DNA of 34,883 nt from a virus. Positions 30,379 to 34,883 of the stretch are shown here, one piece after another. The DNA lies in the IMG/VR virus record IMGVR_UViG_3300042402_001476, positions 1 through 34,883 of that record. The stretch is one strand, 5' to 3'. Below the pieces are notes generated by a model that did not search any database, was not told where the DNA came from, and was given only the letters and a program-made list of their open reading frames with translations. Position numbers and translations under genes: made by a program. The number at the start of each line of letters is the position of its first letter. Position 1 is the first letter of the stretch.

Positions 30379-30774
30379 TTACATGCCGTTCTTCTCGCGC
30401 CATGCATCGGCTTTGACAGTCTTGTCTGCCATCCAAGTATCAAAGAACTTGGCAGCATCCATGCCTGGCTTGAGCTCAGCGGGCACTCGTTTGGCTTTGG
30501 TTGCAACCACCTTAGTAGTCTTAGCAGCCTTAATCTTGACAGCAGCAGGCTTTGCAGCCTTGGCAGCACGAGCCGCCTTAGTAGCAGTCATACCCACAGT
30601 AGCCAAATAAGCAACAGCAGCCTCTTTATCCATAGCGTTTGGCAGCTCAATCATGTTAATGTCAGTGCAACCAAAACGCTCAAGTGCCTTAGCACGATTA
30701 GCGTCGTTAGCAAATTTGTAAACAACAGCACCGTTCTCAACGCAAGTACCCGCAAAAGTAAAAGTCTTAGACAT
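30379..30774 (-). CDS. Small phage protein with Ala/Lys-rich histone-like segment
   Basis: 131 residues in three parts. Residues 1-60 are a compact domain (FTFAGTCVENGAVVYKFAND, GCTDINMIELPNAMDKEAAVAYL) of a type I recall in marine phages. Residues 63-96 are almost only Ala, Lys, Val and Thr (KAARAAKAAKPAA), like histone H1 tails. Residues 97-131 are a helix-turn ending (AKFFDTWMADKTVKADAWREKNGM). The basic tract suggests nucleic-acid or polyanion binding. It has its own promoter and an AGGAGA ribosome-binding site, and is followed by a stable hairpin, so it looks monocistronic. Confidence 0.75.
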   Translation of the reverse strand: MSKTFTFAGTCVENGAVVYKFANDANRAKALERFGCTDINMIELPNAMDKEAAVAYLATVGMTATKAARAAKAAKPAAVKIKAAKTTKVVATKAKRVPAELKPGMDAAKFFDTWMADKTVKADAWREKNGM

Positions 30775-30820
30775 ATACTCTCCTATAAATTACAGTTAAA
30801 ATTAACTACCCAACACACAT

Positions 30821-30849
30821 AGTATAGCAAAATGGGTCTTTTTAGTCTA
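30821..30849 (-). promoter_or_regulatory. Sigma70-type promoter for the 30379-30774 gene
   Basis: On the minus strand TAGACT (30849-30844) and TATACT (30826-30821) are 17 bases apart. The -35 box begins with the TAG stop codon of the upstream gene. Start expected near 30814, giving a leader of about 40 bases with AGGAGA before ATG 30774. Weaker match than the promoters at 28752 and 31209. Confidence 0.5.
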
Positions 30850-31182
30850 CCGTTTTTTATGTTGCTTTTTTGCAACTTTTTTGGGTGTTGCTAAAGGTGC
30901 AACTTTAGTTGCATTTTTTAAAACATGAAACAAATCTGTTGCTTTTTTAAACTCAAAATTTGGATGCTTATACATATAGTCAATTTTGCGCTCTAAAACT
31001 TGCAAAACTTCTAACAAGTCCATTTTTGTTGCAAAATCGCTATCCATTAGTATTTTGTTAATATCATGCTTATCCAACATGTACTCTACCCATTTTGTTG
31101 TAGCGGGTATTTTGTAATATTGAACTATTGCTTTTTTGTTATTGCGTGTTGCATATTTTGTAATATATGTACGAGCTTGCAT
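30847..31182 (-). CDS. Small basic phage protein of unknown function
   Basis: 111 residues. The N-terminal part (ARTYITKYATRNNKKAIVQYYKIP) is strand-like, the middle helical (DLLEVLQVLERKIDYMYKHPNFEF), and the last 15 residues are very basic (PKKVAKKQHKKR), suggesting RNA or DNA contact. No family recognised. It has a strong promoter and the near-ideal ribosome-binding site AAAGGAGG. The next promoter begins at its stop codon. Confidence 0.72.
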   Translation of the reverse strand: MQARTYITKYATRNNKKAIVQYYKIPATTKWVEYMLDKHDINKILMDSDFATKMDLLEVLQVLERKIDYMYKHPNFEFKKATDLFHVLKNATKVAPLATPKKVAKKQHKKR

Positions 31183-31208
31183 ATAGCCTCCTTTTACAAA
31201 GACTATAC

Positions 31209-31237
31209 ATTATATGCAAAACACGAATTATGTGCAA
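31209..31237 (-). promoter_or_regulatory. Strong sigma70-type promoter for the 30847-31182 gene
   Basis: On the minus strand TTGCAC (31237-31232) and a perfect TATAAT (31214-31209) are separated by 17 bases. Transcription would start near 31202 and the roughly 20-base leader contains AAAGGAGG. The -35 box lies 6 bases beyond the stop of the upstream gene. Confidence 0.72.
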
Positions 31238-31243
31238 CGGTTG

Positions 31244-31609
31244 TTAAAGTTGCAAGTTGTTGAGGTATTGTTGAAGGTTGTCCGCATGTAATTTTAACAT
31301 AACGTACTCTTCTTCACCTAGTACAGATATTTGATCAATTTTGTGTATGTAATACGGACAAGTCATCAATCTGCTTAATTGAATCAGTGTCCTATTACGT
31401 AATGGTTCTGGCAGTGTACATTCGTACACAGGAATTTGAGTAAACTTCTTTATAAATTGAAACCCGGTCTTGCTTAGTCTTAGATTATTCGGATTGGTAT
31501 AGTTCCACCACCAAATTTTGATACATTTGGTATATTCTGCATCACTACGTCCTGCCGCATGCAAAATACTTTCTGTATAGCTTTGTTGATTATGGGTAGA
31601 CTTGGTCAC
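31244..31609 (-). CDS. Conserved small phage protein of unknown function
   Basis: 121 residues. It contains KCIKIWWWNYTNPNNLRLSKTGFQFIKKF, then PLRNRTLIQLSRLMTCPYYIHK. The WW-N and LRLSxxGFxF patterns occur, as I recall, in a protein conserved in marine phages and without assigned function. It overlaps the upstream gene by 20 bases and ends just before the strong promoter at 31209. Predicted soluble; no catalytic motif seen. Confidence 0.78.
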   Translation of the reverse strand: MTKSTHNQQSYTESILHAAGRSDAEYTKCIKIWWWNYTNPNNLRLSKTGFQFIKKFTQIPVYECTLPEPLRNRTLIQLSRLMTCPYYIHKIDQISVLGEEEYVMLKLHADNLQQYLNNLQL

Positions 31610-31877
31610 CTTGTTTCATTAGGACCACGGTGAATTTGTCGGTTTTGAACAGAGTGTTGAGTTTTTTTGCTAGATTGATAGCATGTCCGCTATTGCTGAA
31701 GCTGACCTTTTTATATTTAGGACCAGGGTAGTGTAGCAGAGTGTGATGAGTTTTTAAATTGATGGGCGCATTATCGTAGAACACTGCCCAAATTCCTTCG
31801 GAACTTAGTACTTGATCACTTTTATAGTTAGTTTTGTTCACGTGTTCTAACAACACAGTAGGTTTAGGTCTTGCCAT
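31590..31877 (-). CDS. Conserved small phage protein of unknown function
   Basis: 95 residues, starting MARPKPTVLLEHV and with a highly patterned C-terminal half (HYPGPKYKKVSFSNSGHAINLAKKLNTLFKTDKFTVV). The GPKYKK and GHAINLAKKLNxLF motifs match, from memory, a small protein widespread in marine T4-like phages. Possibly a nucleic-acid or protein-binding accessory factor, but nothing proves it. AAGGA lies before the ATG and a late-promoter-like box is 21 bases upstream. Confidence 0.82.
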   Translation of the reverse strand: MARPKPTVLLEHVNKTNYKSDQVLSSEGIWAVFYDNAPINLKTHHTLLHYPGPKYKKVSFSNSGHAINLAKKLNTLFKTDKFTVVLMKQGDQVYP

Positions 31878-31897
31878 TACTGGATTCCTTGATTATA

Positions 31898-31905
31898 TAT
31901 TTATG
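31898..31905 (-). promoter_or_regulatory. Possible T4-like late promoter
   Basis: CATAAATA on the minus strand differs at one position from the T4 late consensus TATAAATA. It lies in the short gap between two genes, 21 bases before ATG 31877, leaving room for a start site and the AAGGA ribosome-binding site. One short motif in AT-rich DNA is weak evidence. Confidence 0.3.
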
Positions 31906-31922
31906 ACAAATAACGGCGTAGT

Positions 31923-32135
31923 TTACTTAAAACCGCCTCCGTCCATTGATATTTCGGAAGCTGTGGCTGTATCGGACGCAGGTTGCATTTCCGCCAAGTT
32001 GGCCAAAAGAATATAAATGTCCGCATGTAAATTTCTGGCTTCATCTGCACTCAACATCAACTGTCGGCTACCAGTTTGATTCATCTGTTGAATTTTGTTA
32101 TTAAAATTTTTAAATGCTAGACTAAGTTTCTGCAT
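31923..32135 (-). CDS. Conserved small phage protein ending MDGGGFK
   Basis: 70 residues: a basic helical start (LSLAFKNFNNKIQQM), a conserved-looking LSADEARNLHADIYILLANLAEM helix, and the C-terminal tag ISMDGGGFK. I recall the AEARNLHxEI...MDGGGFK layout from marine T4-like phage genomes, with no known function. It overlaps the upstream gene by 14 bases. The gap downstream (31878-31922) holds the late-promoter-like box. Confidence 0.82.
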   Translation of the reverse strand: MQKLSLAFKNFNNKIQQMNQTGSRQLMLSADEARNLHADIYILLANLAEMQPASDTATASEISMDGGGFK

Positions 32136-32601
32136 GATTTACTTCCTTTAATTTGTTTAACATTTCTGCTTCTGTACGAAATGGACCAAGATACTGGTAT
32201 CTATTAACACTGATGCTTTTAGGACAAAACGCCTTGGACCAAACATTGTTTAATAATAGCAGGTAGTATCCTGCACAGTATTGACTTTTACTTTTTTCTG
32301 TCTTGGTATATATTGGCAATCGTTTTTTTACATCATACACAACATTAAAAAATTTTCCAGAAATAGGAAAGCCATACACTTGATTTGTTTTTTCTTTAAT
32401 AACCTTTGCGGCTGCTGTAGTAAATTTAATGTTGTGTTGTTTGCTTAAAATTTTTATACTAGGATACTTTTCTCTATAGTCGTTATGCACATAAACAATG
32501 CTGCCGTCTTCAGCTGCTTGAATAGTGGCAATTTTTTTGCCTTGATCTTCAACTACCCAAAATTTATTCTTGACTACTGGTTTTGCAATTAATTCGCTCA
32601 T
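32122..32601 (-). CDS. Conserved phage protein of unknown function
   Basis: 159 residues, basic. It begins with a strand-rich part (KFWVVEDQGKKIATIQAAEDGSIVYVH) and has KKRLPIYTKTEKSKSQYCAGYYLLLLNNVW in the centre and YQYLGPFRTEAEMLNKL at the end, the last resembling a SPOR/AP2-like strand-helix ending. The two Cys (YCAGYY, FCPKS) are spaced as in similar marine-phage proteins that I remember as hypothetical. Overlaps neighbours by 4 and 14 bases. Confidence 0.78.
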   Translation of the reverse strand: MSELIAKPVVKNKFWVVEDQGKKIATIQAAEDGSIVYVHNDYREKYPSIKILSKQHNIKFTTAAAKVIKEKTNQVYGFPISGKFFNVVYDVKKRLPIYTKTEKSKSQYCAGYYLLLLNNVWSKAFCPKSISVNRYQYLGPFRTEAEMLNKLKEVNHAET

Positions 32602-32879
32602 GATGATTTAGCTAATGTGTGATGTGTCACAATTTTACCTAATTCCTGTCCTAGATCTTTATTGTCATCGATTACATACATATCGCCTTCGTTGCCGTAG
32701 CCTGTAGACACCTTTACAACGTAGCCACCGTGTGCAGTGTGAACATCAAATGATATTTTTTTGTTGGGCAATTTGTTTTCGTTGCCCCAACCGCCTAAAT
32801 TAATTCCCGAAATATCACTCACAGTCAACGGAGCGATTCCTGCAGCTGATCCAGCCATGGTAGAAGAATAATTGCTCAT
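32598..32879 (-). CDS. Small phage protein, paralog of the next upstream gene
   Basis: 93 residues. A Ser/Gly/Ala-rich N-terminus (about 1-35) precedes a strand-rich domain: SFDVHTAHGGYVVKVS, MYVIDDNKDLGQELGKIV. This domain matches the upstream gene's FCLYNAVGGHILES, LYMIHEDQDFAKQVAQAI position for position, so the two are a tandem duplication. Function unknown. The duplication and ATGA overlaps at both ends support a real gene. Confidence 0.78.
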   Translation of the reverse strand: MSNYSSTMAGSAAGIAPLTVSDISGINLGGWGNENKLPNKKISFDVHTAHGGYVVKVSTGYGNEGDMYVIDDNKDLGQELGKIVTHHTLAKSS

Positions 32880-33148
32880 AGTTTCATTTGCTCCAACATA
32901 ATAGCCTGTGCCACTTGTTTGGCAAAGTCTTGATCTTCGTGAATCATATATAATGTGCCGTCGCTGCGATCAGTTTTTTGATTATATACACGAGATTCAA
33001 GAATATGACCGCCCACTGCGTTGTATAGACAAAAGTTCATGCCATTTTGCGACGGTCTGTCGCGATCTCGTTCTACTACTTCCAATCGCGCCATTTGAAT
33101 ATCTTCCTCATTTAGCCAACAGCGTAATTTTCTTTTTAACCATCTCAT
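32876..33148 (-). CDS. Small phage protein with MRWLKRKLRCWL start, paralog of the downstream gene
   Basis: 90 residues from ATG 33148, chosen because it overlaps the upstream TGA as ATGA; an in-frame ATG 18 bases earlier exists. The N-terminus is a basic amphipathic helix with Trp (MRWLKRKLRCWL), followed by a strand-rich domain (GMNFCLYNAVGGHILES, LYMIHEDQDFAKQVAQAI) shared with the next gene. The helix could anchor it to a membrane. No known function. Confidence 0.78.
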   Translation of the reverse strand: MRWLKRKLRCWLNEEDIQMARLEVVERDRDRPSQNGMNFCLYNAVGGHILESRVYNQKTDRSDGTLYMIHEDQDFAKQVAQAIMLEQMKL

Positions 33149-33489
33149 TGTTCTGCCTCCATGCATAGTGCTCGCATCATTTCAAATTTGTCGTTTAAGT
33201 CTTTTAGGCCGGGATGCCTAGCCAATAGTTCTTTTAATTTTTGATCTTCGTGCATTTTTTTCTCAGCCCATTCGAGTATTCGCTTTGTATCTTCACTGAG
33301 GTCAATGTTTGCTGATCCATTGGCAAACGGTTGCCACGAACTACCGTCGTAAACTTCCATACAACCACCGTTATGAATGTTATAACGTACCATGCCTGCA
33401 ATTGGCTGTGTAGTATTGATATATGGTTTATTACCGTTATAAGTTTCTACGTTTAACCACTGACTGTTTCCGTGGATATTATTAATCAT
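33145..33489 (-). CDS. Small phage protein with fibre-like MVRYN/EVYDG motif
   Basis: 114 residues. Residues 28-55 (PIAGMVRYNIHNGGCMEVYDGSSW) match the short beta-motif common in phage tail-fibre and tail-tip proteins (GxxRYNxxxxxxEVYDGxxW). The rest is helical and charged (DTKRILEWAEKKMHEDQKLKELLARHP). This motif next to a helix suggests a small structural or fibre-associated protein, though it lies among early-type genes. Overlaps the upstream gene by 1 base and the downstream one by 4. Confidence 0.78.
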   Translation of the reverse strand: MINNIHGNSQWLNVETYNGNKPYINTTQPIAGMVRYNIHNGGCMEVYDGSSWQPFANGSANIDLSEDTKRILEWAEKKMHEDQKLKELLARHPGLKDLNDKFEMMRALCMEAEQ

Positions 33490-33863
33490 TAAATGTACTC
33501 CGCTAATAAAATTGAAACTACAAAACCAATCATCAAATAAACCATGGCATGTGCAAGTTGATCAATGCCGATCCACAACCAGAATTGATCTGACTCTGTG
33601 CTTAATCTAACAGTTGCTCGGCGATGTACAAGATCCATGGTGTAATGTAATACTGCATCAAATACCGCGAGCATAATGCATGCCTGCAAATTTAAAAAAT
33701 GCATTAAGATTACATAGGTCAAGACACCATGGAGACCGGCATGTTGCAAACCGCCTAGTCTACCAAAGTGTCCTTTGTCTTTGATCATTCTATCACTTTG
33801 CCAACAGAAGTCTGCCAGAAAGTGTTTAACAAACAGCAAGGCTAACACGAGCCAAGTTGTCAT
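33489..33863 (-). CDS. DUF3307-like integral membrane protein
   Basis: 124 residues with about four hydrophobic segments. HFLADFCWQSDRMIKDKG near the start, LQHAGLHGVLTYV, the DAVLHYTMDLVHRR centre and IGIDQLAHAMVYL near the end follow the conserved HFxADFxxQ / HxxxH / DQxxH pattern of DUF3307 proteins, which are found in bacteria and many phages and have no established function. The His and Asp residues in the spans could form a metal or proton site. Overlaps neighbours by 4 bases and 1 base. Confidence 0.83.
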   Translation of the reverse strand: MTTWLVLALLFVKHFLADFCWQSDRMIKDKGHFGRLGGLQHAGLHGVLTYVILMHFLNLQACIMLAVFDAVLHYTMDLVHRRATVRLSTESDQFWLWIGIDQLAHAMVYLMIGFVVSILLAEYI

Positions 33864-34849
33864 CCAGGATACTCCGCACTCAGCAGTTCTGCGTAGTTTG
33901 CTGAATGTTCACTTAGTCTATTAAGTTCGTACTTGCCGCAGAACTTTAAGAATTGTGCGCCTACCATTGGTCTACTTTGCTTTACAGCACCTGCTTGAAC
34001 AGTTCCGTCAATCTTTGCTTTGATATCTGCAGGTTGTGCAGCGAGATCCACTAGAGTCACATTGCGATTATAATCATCTAGCACTCTATGCTCAACTCCA
34101 TTATGATCAGTCCACCGCTGGAGCATGAGATTGTTCCAGTCAAATCCCTTTTTATCTCGATCAGCAAACGCTTCAGTGAGACCAACTTTATTTTTGCTAC
34201 CTTTGGTCCTAACACCAGGATAGGCGGAAAAGACGTTATCTGTCGGATCACCGCGCATACACTTCTCAAACAGGATCCATTTTGGATCAGGTATGACCTT
34301 GGGAGCTTTAGTTTTCTTGTCAAGGACTAGTTTACCTTTCTTGTCAAAGATACCTTCTAGTGTGTGAAGTTCATCGGCAACACCATTATATTGCTGTACA
34401 TTCGGTGCCAGCAGTTGGTAAAAGTCAGTATCGGATGAAACAATAACGTGATGGTCATCGGGATGGTTCCAGATCCAACCAGAGATAAGATCATCTGCTT
34501 CGAGCTCGCTGTGTTGGAGCACGGTGCAATTAGTTTTTTCAGCAAGAAAAGTCTTAAGATTATCGAAAGCTTCCCAAAAAAGTCGGTCCTCTTCAGCTTC
34601 CGCCTCCGTGAGAGCCGCCCTCGCGACTGCTCTATTCTTTTTATATGGCTCATAGAAATCTTTGCGCCAGCTCCGCCCTTCGAGGCAGAATACCACATGA
34701 TCAGCTTTTTGATCTCGCCACGCTTTATTAACTGATGCCAGGGTGACATGAATTGCAAATCCTAATCGATCCCATGTGTCCGATTGACGATGGGCCGAAT
34801 GGCGAGCACGGAAGAATGTGTTTGCTGTGTCTACAATTAGATATCTCAT
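33860..34849 (-). CDS. 5'-3' exonuclease / flap endonuclease (T4 RNase H-like)
   Basis: 329 residues. The FEN-type acidic residues can be placed: IVDTANTFFRAR (D7), LEADD (D119, D120), SSDTDFYQL (D140, D142) and GDPTDN (D201, D204), followed by the helix-hairpin-helix region YPGVRTKGSKNKVG. The family removes RNA primers and 5' flaps during phage replication. Size agrees with T4 Rnh (305). A good extended -10 element lies upstream near the window edge. First gene of the minus-strand transcript that runs leftward. Confidence 0.92.
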   Translation of the reverse strand: MRYLIVDTANTFFRARHSAHRQSDTWDRLGFAIHVTLASVNKAWRDQKADHVVFCLEGRSWRKDFYEPYKKNRAVARAALTEAEAEEDRLFWEAFDNLKTFLAEKTNCTVLQHSELEADDLISGWIWNHPDDHHVIVSSDTDFYQLLAPNVQQYNGVADELHTLEGIFDKKGKLVLDKKTKAPKVIPDPKWILFEKCMRGDPTDNVFSAYPGVRTKGSKNKVGLTEAFADRDKKGFDWNNLMLQRWTDHNGVEHRVLDDYNRNVTLVDLAAQPADIKAKIDGTVQAGAVKQSRPMVGAQFLKFCGKYELNRLSEHSANYAELLSAEYPG

Positions 34850-34865
34850 ACAGTAATAGTAGCAT

Positions 34866-34874
34866 ATTATAACA
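34866..34874 (-). promoter_or_regulatory. Possible extended -10 promoter for the exonuclease gene
   Basis: On the minus strand TGTTATAAT (34874-34866) matches the extended -10 consensus TGnTATAAT. It lies 16 bases upstream of ATG 34849, which leaves a very short leader. Any -35 box would fall beyond the window edge, so the call is incomplete. Confidence 0.4.
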
Positions 34875-34883
34875 GCTTGGTCA

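Noticed and set aside
34357-34758. 133-codon minus-strand frame inside the exonuclease gene
   Set aside because: Alternate frame of a gene with all FEN-type acidic motifs in order; translation shows no domain.
1-34883. tRNA genes, CRISPR arrays, insertion sequences or integrase/attachment sites
   Set aside because: No regularly spaced repeats, transposase, integrase or cloverleaf-like sequence with a CCA-type end was seen; nearly every base is within protein genes.

Overview
The window is gene-dense (48 protein genes called, most overlapping or separated by a few bases, no gap over 300 bases) and AT-rich. It looks like the accessory and nucleotide-metabolism part of a large tailed phage of the marine T4-like kind. 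This rests on phage-type ThyA, DHFR, dCMP deaminase and a T4 RNase H-like 5'-3' exonuclease, many very short genes of the kind found in marine myoviruses, host-type sigma70 promoters before small genes, and no ribosomal, tRNA or housekeeping genes. No capsid, portal, terminase or polymerase gene is present, so the assignment is an inference.

Region A (1-15587, plus strand) is one long, tightly overlapping operon. It opens with the end of a glycosyltransferase-like gene, followed by six radical SAM genes. Each has a cysteine-rich SPASM/twitch-like region N-terminal to the CxxxCxxC core instead of C-terminal. Interleaved or following are three SGNH/GDSL-like proteins, a conserved unknown protein, a 33-residue basic peptide gene, two 2-oxoglutarate/Fe(II) oxygenase-like proteins, a NodU/TobZ-type carbamoyltransferase, an APS-kinase-like P-loop protein, a 70-residue unknown and a dCMP deaminase.

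Region B (15523-18526) holds a second glycosyltransferase-like gene (minus strand) related to the one cut by the left edge. Divergent from it is a 618-residue protein built from repeated glycosyltransferase-like modules. Their start codons share the palindrome CATG.

Region C (18504-24940, minus strand) carries a DegT/DnrJ aminotransferase, a sugar-nucleotide epimerase/dehydratase, two related SGNH-like proteins, thymidylate synthase, dihydrofolate reductase and two unknown proteins. Regions A to C together read as a carbohydrate-tailoring cassette (sugar amination, epimerisation, carbamoylation, hydroxylation, deacylation, glycosyl transfer and radical chemistry) mixed with dTMP synthesis genes. 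Its target (host envelope glycan, virion glycan or modified nucleotide) cannot be read from the sequence.

Region D (24955-34849, minus strand) carries small phage genes, a class I methyltransferase, a MoxR-type AAA ATPase, a metallopeptidase-like VWA protein, a DUF3307-like membrane protein and the exonuclease. Several short intergenic spaces contain near-consensus sigma70 promoters with 17-base spacers. There is one intrinsic terminator, one perfect GAAA-loop hairpin overlapping a promoter, a 20-base palindrome, and a possible T4-like late promoter. Two genes under 60 codons (10966-11067 and 27024-27197) fit exactly into ATGA-overlapping gene chains.
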